NCBI RefSeq assembly: GCF_012911935.1
Contig: NZ_JAAXLA010000007.1
Coordinates: 1 to 64,000, forward strand
Direction of reading: 5' to 3'
Length of the DNA stretch: 64,000 nt
Source: Pseudonocardia acidicola
GTDB taxonomy: Bacteria > Actinomycetota > Actinomycetes > Mycobacteriales > Pseudonocardiaceae
Shown here: positions 36,459-43,849 of the stretch, piece by piece
Numbering within the stretch: position 1 is the first letter of the stretch
Layout of the letters: each line of letters opens with the position of its first letter
Program-made: the position numbers and the translations under genes
Notes under the pieces: generated by a model
Told to the model about the DNA's origin: nothing
What the model saw: only the letters and a program-made list of their open reading frames with translations
Databases searched by the model: none

Positions 36459-37395
36459 GCCCGTCCTGAACGTCGTCGATGCGGTGACCACCGCCCCCGC
36501 CCGGCCCGGCTACGACCACGCCTGGTTCGGGTGGAGCCCGCTGCCCGCGCGCCCGGCGCTGCGCTGGCCCGGCGACGCCCGGCTCGCGGTCGCCGTCGTG
36601 CTGCACCTCGGTGCCGCCGAGTGGGAGCAGCCCGAGCCGCCCGTCGCGCCCCCGCCCGGGGGCCGCGGGATCGGCCCGTATCCGGATGTACCGCGGATGT
36701 CGCACCGCGAGTTCGGCCACCGGGTCGGGGTGTTCCGGCTGCTCGATGTCCTTCAGGGGCTCGACGTCACCCCGGCCGCGGTTGTCGACGTCCTCACCGC
36801 CGAGGGCTATCGCCCGCTGACCCGGCACCTGCTCCCGGCCGTCGGGGAGGTGTTGGCCGGCGGTCTGAGTGCCAGCCGGCCGCTCACCAGTGCGATGCGC
36901 GAGGACGAGGAGCGGCACTACATCGCCTCCACCCTGGATCGGCTCGACGCGGCGCTCGGCGTGCGCCCGACGGGCTGGCTCGGACCCGAGCACAGCGAGT
37001 CGGCGCGCACCCCGGCGTTGCTCGCCGAGGCCGGCGTCGGCTACGTCGCGGACTGGGGCAACGACGAGCAGCCCTACCCGGTGCCGGGTGCGGGCGGGAA
37101 CCTGTGGAGTTTTCCGCTTTCCTGGGAGCTCAGTGACCTCAGCACGATGTTCGTGCGGCAGAGCGCGCCGCAGGTGTGGGCGCGCAGCGTGATCGAGGCC
37201 GTGGACCGGATGCACACCGAGGGCGCGACCACGGGTTGCGTACTCGCCCTGCACCTGCACCCCTGGGTATCCGGGCAGGCCTTCCGCGCGGACGCCGTGG
37301 AGGCCGTGCTGCGGCACGTCCGCGGCCTCGACAGCGTCTGGATCACCACCCCGGGGGCGGTCGTCGAGCACTGCCGCAAGCAGGTGGAGCCGTGA
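36451..37395 (+). CDS. Divergent deacetylase-fold paralog, probably without a metal site
   Basis: The 314-aa protein aligns with its upstream neighbour: PARPALRWPGDARLAVAVVL corresponds to the RPPIRWPGGARVAVWVV segment, and LGPEHSES corresponds to LGPNITGN. However, the ligand motif SHGLYNT is replaced by AGGLSASRPL, and the NVEHYEY segment by HLGAAEWE. The late LHLHPWVSGQ motif remains. It overlaps the upstream gene by 8 bp, so the two are translated together. I infer a catalytically weak or structural subunit of a heteromeric imidase. Confidence 0.75.
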   Translation: MPEPVLNVVDAVTTAPARPGYDHAWFGWSPLPARPALRWPGDARLAVAVVLHLGAAEWEQPEPPVAPPPGGRGIGPYPDVPRMSHREFGHRVGVFRLLDVLQGLDVTPAAVVDVLTAEGYRPLTRHLLPAVGEVLAGGLSASRPLTSAMREDEERHYIASTLDRLDAALGVRPTGWLGPEHSESARTPALLAEAGVGYVADWGNDEQPYPVPGAGGNLWSFPLSWELSDLSTMFVRQSAPQVWARSVIEAVDRMHTEGATTGCVLALHLHPWVSGQAFRADAVEAVLRHVRGLDSVWITTPGAVVEHCRKQVEP

Positions 37396-38381
37396 GCCTC
37401 CCCCGCATCGCCCTGATCGCCACCGGGGGCACGATCGACTCGGTGGGGACCGACCGGCTCGACCTGGCCTGGTACACCGAGAACCGCCAGCGGCTGGGCG
37501 ACGGCACGTTGCTGGACTCGATCCCGGAACTGCGCGGGATCGCCGAGGTCGGGCAGGTTCCCTTCCGCCGGGTGCCCAGCTACGCCCTGACCGGCCGGGA
37601 CTGGCTCGACCTGGCGCGGACCGTGCAGGGCCTGCTCGACGGCGGCCACGACGGGGTCGTCATCACGCACGGCACGAACACCCTGGAGGAGACGGCGTTC
37701 TTCCTGCAGCTGACCGTGCGATCGGACAAGCCCGTCGTACTGGTCGGGGCGATGCGCCCGGCCTCGGCGCTGGGCGCGGACGGCCCGCTGAACCTGCTGC
37801 GTGCCGTGCAGGTCGCCGCCGCCCCGCAGGCCCGCGGCCACGGCGTGCTCGTCGTCCTCAACGACACGATCCACGCCGCGCGCGAGGTCACCAAGACCTC
37901 GACGTTCCGGGTGCACACCTTCGCCTCCCCCGGCACCGGACCGCTCGGCGTCGCCGACGCCGACGGCCGGGTCGTGCTGCGGCACCGGCCGGTGGCGGCC
38001 GGCAAGGCGGAGTTCGACGTCACCGGCCTGACCGAGCTGCCCCGGGTGGACGTCGTCGTGTCCTATGTGGGCGCCGACGGCGCACTGATCGACGCTGCGG
38101 TCGCGGCGGGTACCCGCGGCATCGTCAGTGCCGGCACCGGCGCGGGCCGACCGACCTCCGCCGAGGACGCGGCGCTCGACCGCGCCGTCGCCATGGGCGT
38201 GGCGGTGTGCCAGGGCAGCCGGGTCGGCTCGGGCCGCGTCGTCCGCTCCCCCGGCCTGACCCGTCGCGGATTGATCGCCGCCGACGACCTGCAGCCGTGG
38301 AAGGCCAAGGTGCTGCTGGCTCTCGGGTTGACCCGAACCGCCGACCCCGAGCGGCTCCAGGAGTTGTTCGACCAGGTGTAG
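37392..38381 (+). CDS. Asparaginase/glutaminase-family amidohydrolase with Asp-to-Asn change
   Basis: The 329-aa protein has the first catalytic motif TGGTI (11-15, nucleophile Thr14), ITHGTNTLEETA (91 onward) and the Lys of EVTK (168). In type II asparaginases the second motif is GTDT; here residue 96 is Asn, so the usual T-D pair is changed. GTG at 37392 overlaps the upstream stop. Given its place after two imidase-like genes, hydrolysis of a half-amide of a dicarboxylic acid is a sensible role. Confidence 0.85.
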   Translation: MSLPRIALIATGGTIDSVGTDRLDLAWYTENRQRLGDGTLLDSIPELRGIAEVGQVPFRRVPSYALTGRDWLDLARTVQGLLDGGHDGVVITHGTNTLEETAFFLQLTVRSDKPVVLVGAMRPASALGADGPLNLLRAVQVAAAPQARGHGVLVVLNDTIHAAREVTKTSTFRVHTFASPGTGPLGVADADGRVVLRHRPVAAGKAEFDVTGLTELPRVDVVVSYVGADGALIDAAVAAGTRGIVSAGTGAGRPTSAEDAALDRAVAMGVAVCQGSRVGSGRVVRSPGLTRRGLIAADDLQPWKAKVLLALGLTRTADPERLQELFDQV

Positions 38382-38430
38382 CGGCGACGTGGCAGCGGCC
38401 CGGCCGGACACCCCGACAGGAAAGACAAAC

Positions 38431-40089
38431 ATGATCAACACGATGCTGACCTCGCTGAGCAGCGAGCGGATCCGGGCCTTCCGGGCGGCCGGCCACTGGC
38501 GTGACAGCACGATCTACGGCCTCGTCCGCGAGCACGCCGATCGCACCCCGCACAAGGTCGCGGTCCGCGAGCGGGACCGTCAGGTCACCTACGCCGAGCT
38601 CGTCGACGCCGCCGACCGGCTCGCCGCCACGCTGTACGGGCACCGGGTCCGCCCCGGCCAGCGCGTCGCGGTCTGGCTGCCGAGCCGCCTCGAGACGGCG
38701 GTGGCGCTGCTGGCCTGCTCGCGCAACGGCTACGTCGCGTGCCCCTCGCTGCACCGTGACCACACCGTGGGCGAGATCGTCGAACTCCTGCGACGGATGC
38801 GCGCGGCCGCGCTGATCGCCGAGGTCGGGTACGGTGCCGACGCCGACCGCCACGACGTGTTCGCCGAGGTCCGCGACCTCCCCGGCCTGCGGCTGGCGCT
38901 GCCCCTGACGCCGCGGGACGGTTCCGCCGCCGTCCTTCCCGAGCTACCCGCCCCGGCCGCCGAGGCGCCGGTCCGCACCGACCCCGACACCGTCGTCTAC
39001 CTGGCCTTCACCTCGGGCACCACCGGAGCGCCCAAGGGGGTCATGCACTCCGACAACACTCTGCTTGCCCCCGCGCGGGCGATGGCCGGCGACTGGGCGC
39101 TGGACGCCGGGATGTGCGTCTACTCGCTGTCCCCGCTGAGCCACAACCTCGGCCTCGGCGCCATGATCATGACGCTGGCCGGGGGAGGCGAGTTCGTGGT
39201 GCACGACCTGCCCCGTGGCGCGAGCCTCGCCGACCGGCTGCGCGAGGTCGGCGCGTCGTTCGTGTTCGGGGTGCCCACGCACGCGATCGACCTGCTGGCC
39301 GAGTTGCGCGAGCGACCCGGCACCGGGCTGCCGTCGGTGCGCGGCTTCCGCGTCTCCGGCGCCCCGGTCCCGCCGGTCGTCGCCCAGGGGCTGCTCGACC
39401 TCGGCATCGTCCCGCAGAGCGGCTACGGCATGACCGAGGCGGGGTCGCACCACTACACCGTCCCGGACGACGCCCCCGCGCTCATCGTGGAGACCTCGGG
39501 CCGGGCCTGTGCCGGTTACGAGGTCACGATCTTCTCCCAGGAGGACCCGGACCAGGTGCTGCCGCCCGGCGAGATCGGGCAGATCGGCGCTCGCGGCGCG
39601 TCGCTCATGCTCGGCTACTTCGACGACCAGGCCGCCACCGAGGACTCGTTCAACGCCGACGGCTGGTTCATGACCGGGGACCTCGGCTGGCTGGACGAGG
39701 CCGGCTACCTGCGAATCACCGGCCGCAAGAAGGACGTCATCATCCGCGGCGGGCACAACATCTTCCCTGCCAAGATCGAGAACTTTGCGATGCGCCATGC
39801 CGGGGTGGACAAGGCCGCCGTCATCGGCGTGCCCGACGAGCGGCTCGGCGAGCGGGTCTGCCTGGTGGTCAAGCCACTGCCCGGCCAGCAGGTGGACGCC
39901 GACGGTCTGCTGCGCCACCTGGACGAGTCCGGCCTGTCCAAGTACGACATGCCGGAGTACTTCCTCGCGCTCGACGAGATCCCACTGATGCCCTCCGGGA
40001 AGATCCTCAAGCGCCGGCTCGTCGAATGGGTCGACGAAGGCCGGGTGACACCCTCCTCGGTCCGCTTCACCCCGGCGGTCCGCTCGTGA
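38431..40089 (+). CDS. AMP-forming acyl-CoA synthetase
   Basis: The 552-aa ANL-superfamily enzyme has the P-loop TSGTTGAPKG (194-203), GYGMTEAG, GWFMTGDLG, ITGRKKDVIIRGGHNI and the C-terminal PSGKILKRRL with the catalytic Lys. ATG at 38431 follows AGGAAAG. It probably activates the acid released by the upstream hydrolases to its CoA thioester. Confidence 0.9.
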   Translation: MINTMLTSLSSERIRAFRAAGHWRDSTIYGLVREHADRTPHKVAVRERDRQVTYAELVDAADRLAATLYGHRVRPGQRVAVWLPSRLETAVALLACSRNGYVACPSLHRDHTVGEIVELLRRMRAAALIAEVGYGADADRHDVFAEVRDLPGLRLALPLTPRDGSAAVLPELPAPAAEAPVRTDPDTVVYLAFTSGTTGAPKGVMHSDNTLLAPARAMAGDWALDAGMCVYSLSPLSHNLGLGAMIMTLAGGGEFVVHDLPRGASLADRLREVGASFVFGVPTHAIDLLAELRERPGTGLPSVRGFRVSGAPVPPVVAQGLLDLGIVPQSGYGMTEAGSHHYTVPDDAPALIVETSGRACAGYEVTIFSQEDPDQVLPPGEIGQIGARGASLMLGYFDDQAATEDSFNADGWFMTGDLGWLDEAGYLRITGRKKDVIIRGGHNIFPAKIENFAMRHAGVDKAAVIGVPDERLGERVCLVVKPLPGQQVDADGLLRHLDESGLSKYDMPEYFLALDEIPLMPSGKILKRRLVEWVDEGRVTPSSVRFTPAVRS

Positions 40090-40129
40090 TCGCCGTCCTC
40101 CGCAGCACCCCACGGAAGGGAACGGCACA

Positions 40130-41122
40130 GTGCGCGCGGTGACCGTCCACGAGTTCGGCAACCTGGACAAGGCCCGGCTGGAGGAACGGGAGGACCCGCG
40201 TCCCGGCGAGGGCGAGGTCCTGGTCGAGGTCCGCGCCGCGCCCGTCAACTACGTCGACCTCGTGACCTTCCGCGGCGAGTACCAGTTCAAGCCGGTGTTG
40301 CCCTACGTCCCGGGCAAGGGGCCCAGCGGTGTGGTGCGAGAAGTCGGCCCCGGGGTGGCCGGGCTCGCGCCGGGCGACCGGGTACTGGCCATGGCCGAGT
40401 ACGGCGGCTACGCCGAGCTGACGGCCGTCGACCACCGGCAGGTGTACCGGCTGCCCGACGCGCTGGCGTTCGTCGACGCCGCGGCGATGTCGCTGGGATT
40501 CGACACCGCCTGGATGGCGCTGCGCGACCGTGCCCGCATCCGCCCCGGTGAGACCGTCCTCGTGCTCGGCGCCACCGGTGCGGTCGGCCTGGCCGCCGTG
40601 CAGCTCGCCAGAGCGATGGGCGCCGGGCTCGTGCTGGCCGGAGTCTCGCGCCCCGAGCGGTTCGCACCGGCGGCAGCCGCCGGAGCCGACGCGATGATCG
40701 ACCTCTCCCGGCCCGACCTGCGCGAGTCCGTCCGCACTCAGGTACTGGCGGCGACCGACGGGGTAGGTGTCGACATCGTGATCGACCCGCTCGGCGGCGA
40801 CCCGTTCGACGGGGCGGTCCGCTCGCTGGCCTGGCGGGGCCGGCTCGTGGTCATCGGGTTCGCGGCCGGGCGCATCCCGGTACTGAAGGCCAACTATCCG
40901 CTGCTGAAGAACATCGAGGTCTCCGGTCTGCAGATCAGCGACTACCGCAAGCGGATGCCCGAACTGGTCGCCGAGTGCTACCGGGAGGTCTTCACATTCC
41001 ACGAGCAGGGCCTGGTGGCGGCGCCGCTGAGCACGACGGTTCCGTTGGCGGACTGGAAGGTCGCGTTTCGCGCGGTGCAGGCGGGTGGGGCCACGAGTCG
41101 TCAGGTGTTGCTGCCCACCTGA
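40130..41122 (+). CDS. Zinc-independent MDR (quinone oxidoreductase-like) dehydrogenase
   Basis: The 330-aa medium-chain dehydrogenase/reductase has the nucleotide motif VLGATGAVGLAAVQLA near 145 and lacks the catalytic and structural zinc Cys residues of alcohol dehydrogenases. GTG at 40130 follows GGAAGGGAACGGCACA. As the last gene of the run it may reduce an enone or enoyl intermediate with NADPH. Confidence 0.88.
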   Translation: MRAVTVHEFGNLDKARLEEREDPRPGEGEVLVEVRAAPVNYVDLVTFRGEYQFKPVLPYVPGKGPSGVVREVGPGVAGLAPGDRVLAMAEYGGYAELTAVDHRQVYRLPDALAFVDAAAMSLGFDTAWMALRDRARIRPGETVLVLGATGAVGLAAVQLARAMGAGLVLAGVSRPERFAPAAAAGADAMIDLSRPDLRESVRTQVLAATDGVGVDIVIDPLGGDPFDGAVRSLAWRGRLVVIGFAAGRIPVLKANYPLLKNIEVSGLQISDYRKRMPELVAECYREVFTFHEQGLVAAPLSTTVPLADWKVAFRAVQAGGATSRQVLLPT

Positions 41123-41199
41123 TGGCCTTCACCGTCGTTCTGCTGCCGACCACGACGGTCGGCCGGCCCTCCTCGCCGACGCCCTCACCCCGACTGCCG

Positions 41200-41360
41200 A
41201 CCGACCGGTGGCACCTGTGGGCCAGGCCGGGCGCGACGTCGCCCTGCGCCTCGGCCTCCTGCACGACCCGCTGGTTCAGGGCGGCGGACAGCATGTACGT
41301 CGGACGTTCTCCGCGATCAGCCAGGCGCCGTCGACGATGGGGATGACGACGCCGAGATCC
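41200..41360 (-). pseudogene. RutA-like LLM monooxygenase N-terminal remnant
   Basis: On the minus strand, LGVVIPIVDGAWLIAENV continues after a frameshift as YMLSAALNQRVVQEAE. This matches the N-terminus of pyrimidine monooxygenase RutA, which I recall as IGVFIPIGNNGWLISENA then YMPTFELNKAIVQKAE. One missing C near 41298 (GTC CCG becoming GTCCG) would explain the shift. The remaining 300 residues are gone. It overlaps the 3' end of the intact LLM gene in another frame, whose last 20 codons are probably read-through of this remnant. Confidence 0.5.
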
Positions 41361-42417
41361 CGGTGCCGTCCTTCCGCTCCCGGGGACGTGCTCCGGCCGG
41401 AGAGGACCGCAGAACCGGAGCCACCTCGCGGGCGATCAGCTCGAGCGAGGCGAGCGCGTCGGCGACCGGCATGCCGGCCCAGTCCGTGCGGAGCACGAAG
41501 TGGTCGACGCCGATCTCGTCGCGCCACGGCAGCAGCGCCGCGAGGCAGTCCTGCGGAGAGCCGACCACGAACCGGTCCTCCGCGAGATCCGCGTAATCGG
41601 TTCGGAACGACTCCTTCCCGGGCATGACCCGGTCCTGGCCCCAGTCGGCGTAGACCGCGTACTTGGCGGCCAGGTGGGGCCGCGCGAGCTCCAGCGCGCG
41701 CTCCCGGGTCGGTGCGCAGTAGACCTCCCGCATCAGCGGCAGCTCGTGCACCGGCCCGCGGCCCGCGGCGATCCGCTCGGCGTGGAAGAGGCCGAGCTGG
41801 CGCCGGATCGTCGACGCCGTGGCGTGCGGGTTGATCATCCAGGTGTCGGCGAGGCGGGCGGCACGGCGGACGGCGGCGTCGGAGTTCGCGGCCATCCAGA
41901 TCGGCGGGCGGTTCCGCGGCAGGGTGGTGGCCCGGACACCGTCGAGCCGGCACCACGGGTTGTCGGCGTGCACCGGCTCGCCGGACCACAGTTCCTCGAC
42001 GATCCGCAGGTTCTCGGTGAACCGCCGGACCTTCTCCCCCGCAGGGATCCCGAACGCCGCGTACTCCACCTCGCGGTATCCCAGCCCGACGCCGAAGATC
42101 GAGCGGCCGCCGCACACGGCGTCGAGGCTGGCGAAGTTCTCCGCCGTGTCCACGGGGTTGTGCAGTGCGAGCAGGTGGATACCGGTGCCGATGCGCATGT
42201 CGCCGGCGTCGGCGGCGAGCCGGGCCAGCCACGGCAGCGGCTGGATGTGCGAGAACGTCTCCGACAGGTGGTGCTGGCCGGCGAACACCGAGTCCAGCCC
42301 GCCGTCGCGCGCGGCCCGGACCAGCGAGAGCTGCTCGTACAGCGCCTCGAGGGGGTCGCGGCCCGCGGGCTGCTGGTGGGTGAGGAACACCCCGACCTCG
42401 ACGCGCCCGTCACGCAC
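41317..42417 (-). CDS. LLM-class (luciferase-like) flavin-dependent monooxygenase
   Basis: The 366-aa protein has the luciferase-like TIM-barrel pattern: FAGQHHLSETFSHIQPLPWLA near 50, IGTGIHLLALHNPV and RSIFGVGLGYREVE near 110. These use FMNH2 and O2 for C-S or C-N cleavage or Baeyer-Villiger-type oxidation. GTG at 42417 has GGAGG 6 bp upstream and overlaps the PrpD stop by 8 bp, so it is preferred to ATG at 42456. The low-complexity C-terminus (ISASSSPSSTAPG) extends into remnant DNA. Confidence 0.85.
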   Translation of the reverse strand: MRDGRVEVGVFLTHQQPAGRDPLEALYEQLSLVRAARDGGLDSVFAGQHHLSETFSHIQPLPWLARLAADAGDMRIGTGIHLLALHNPVDTAENFASLDAVCGGRSIFGVGLGYREVEYAAFGIPAGEKVRRFTENLRIVEELWSGEPVHADNPWCRLDGVRATTLPRNRPPIWMAANSDAAVRRAARLADTWMINPHATASTIRRQLGLFHAERIAAGRGPVHELPLMREVYCAPTRERALELARPHLAAKYAVYADWGQDRVMPGKESFRTDYADLAEDRFVVGSPQDCLAALLPWRDEIGVDHFVLRTDWAGMPVADALASLELIAREVAPVLRSSPAGARPRERKDGTGISASSSPSSTAPG

Positions 42418-43792
42418 GGCAGGCCTCCGCGAAGTCGACGGCAGGGGTGCCGTCACCGAGCGACAGCACGGCGTTGAGCACGCGGTCCGCTGTCGCCGCG
42501 GACGCGACCCGGCCGATCGTCTCCCGGAACTTGGCGACGATCTCGGCGTTGGTCAGCGGCCGCTCGTCGTGCCCGCGGTTGACCTGCTCGCGGTGGCGCA
42601 GCACCCGGGCGTCGGCCAACTCGATCTCGACGGCGCCGGAGTAGGCGGCGGGGAACGCGCTGTCCGGGTCGTCGGAGACCCGAACCTTCTGGGCGAGGGC
42701 GAGGATGCCGGCATCGCCGAGGGCGTCGTCCTCCAGCTCGGCGAGGGTGAACCGCCCGCGGGTCAGCGCCGCGGCGACGACGTACGGCAGGCTGAACTTG
42801 GCGTCGTACTCGTCGCGCGGGACCCACTTCGCCTCCGGCGGCTCGCAGACGACCTTGCCGGGCACCGGGTGGATCGCGCAGCGGACCTCGGCGATCCTCG
42901 TGTCGCCGATCTCGGGACGCAGGGCGAGCACCGCGTCGGCGAACGCGTGGATGAAGTGGCAGATCGGGTACGGCTTGACGGCCGTGCGGACCAGCTCCCA
43001 GGTCTTTCCCAGCGCCTCCCCCACGGCCCCGGGGTGGGTCACGCGCCCGGCGAGATGGGTGTTGTAGAGCCCGAAGCGGCCCTCGTAGACCGCCGGCGGC
43101 CCGCTCCATCCGGCCTTGGCGAAGCTCGCCGCGGTCAGCCCGGACATCGCCGCCCAGCCCGGGTGCAGGCGTTTGGTCCAGGCTCCGTCGGCCAGGAACT
43201 CGAGCAGGCCCGCGCTCATCGACCCGACGACGCCCTGAGCGGCGGCGAACCCGTCCGGATCCAGCCCGGCGATCTTCCCAGCCGCCACCGCGGCGCCGAA
43301 GGCGCCGGCCACGGCCGTCGGATGGAAGCCCACGTCGTGGAACCCGCCCGCGCCGCCGATCCCGACCCGCGCCGACACCTCGACGCCGAGGATGTACGCC
43401 AGCAGCAGGTCGGCGGTGGTGGCACCCCGGCTCACCGCCGCGGACAGCGCGGCCGGGAGGGCGGCCGCCGAGACGTGCGTGACGGCGGAGATGTGGGTGT
43501 CGTCGAAATCCATGCCGTGGATCAGCACGCCGTTGAGCACCGCGGCGTCGCGCGGGGAGAGCCGGTCCGGCATGCCGAGCACCGGGTGGGTGCCGCCGCC
43601 GAATGCCGACAGCGCCTCCAGCGCGACGGCCGGGAACCCGTAGGCGGTCGAGGCGAAGGCCAGCCCGACGGCGTCGAGGACCAGGTGACGGGCCCGCTCG
43701 GCCACCTCGGCGGGCACATCGGACAGCTCGGCGCGGGCGGCGAACTCGCCGACCTGCCCGGCGAGCGCGGTGCGGGCGGGGCTGAGGGTCAT
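42410..43792 (-). CDS. MmgE/PrpD family protein
   Basis: The 460-aa protein has the family's N-terminal helical domain with HGMDFDDTH (near 95) and GGAGGFHDVGFHPTA (near 150), followed by KRLHPGWAAMSG. Members include 2-methylcitrate dehydratase, cis-aconitate decarboxylase and others of unknown activity, usually acting on branched tri- or dicarboxylic acids. It overlaps the LLM gene by 8 bp. A 15-bp palindrome lies 29 bp upstream. A dehydratase or decarboxylase producing an itaconate-like acid would fit the CoA-transferase/MaoC/CitE set. Confidence 0.88.
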   Translation of the reverse strand: MTLSPARTALAGQVGEFAARAELSDVPAEVAERARHLVLDAVGLAFASTAYGFPAVALEALSAFGGGTHPVLGMPDRLSPRDAAVLNGVLIHGMDFDDTHISAVTHVSAAALPAALSAAVSRGATTADLLLAYILGVEVSARVGIGGAGGFHDVGFHPTAVAGAFGAAVAAGKIAGLDPDGFAAAQGVVGSMSAGLLEFLADGAWTKRLHPGWAAMSGLTAASFAKAGWSGPPAVYEGRFGLYNTHLAGRVTHPGAVGEALGKTWELVRTAVKPYPICHFIHAFADAVLALRPEIGDTRIAEVRCAIHPVPGKVVCEPPEAKWVPRDEYDAKFSLPYVVAAALTRGRFTLAELEDDALGDAGILALAQKVRVSDDPDSAFPAAYSGAVEIELADARVLRHREQVNRGHDERPLTNAEIVAKFRETIGRVASAATADRVLNAVLSLGDGTPAVDFAEACRA

Positions 43793-43820
43793 CGGTGAGC
43801 CTCCTGGTCGAGAACGAACA

Positions 43821-43835
43821 ATACGTCGGACGTAT
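43821..43835. promoter_or_regulatory. Perfect palindrome upstream of the PrpD-like gene
   Basis: ATACGTCGGACGTAT is a 7+1+7 perfect inverted repeat in the 57-bp gap between the amidase and PrpD genes. Its core TACGTCGGACGT recurs exactly at 41296-41307 inside the RutA-like remnant. It could be an internal operator. Confidence 0.4.
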
Positions 43836-43849
43836 GCATTGCGGGAGGG

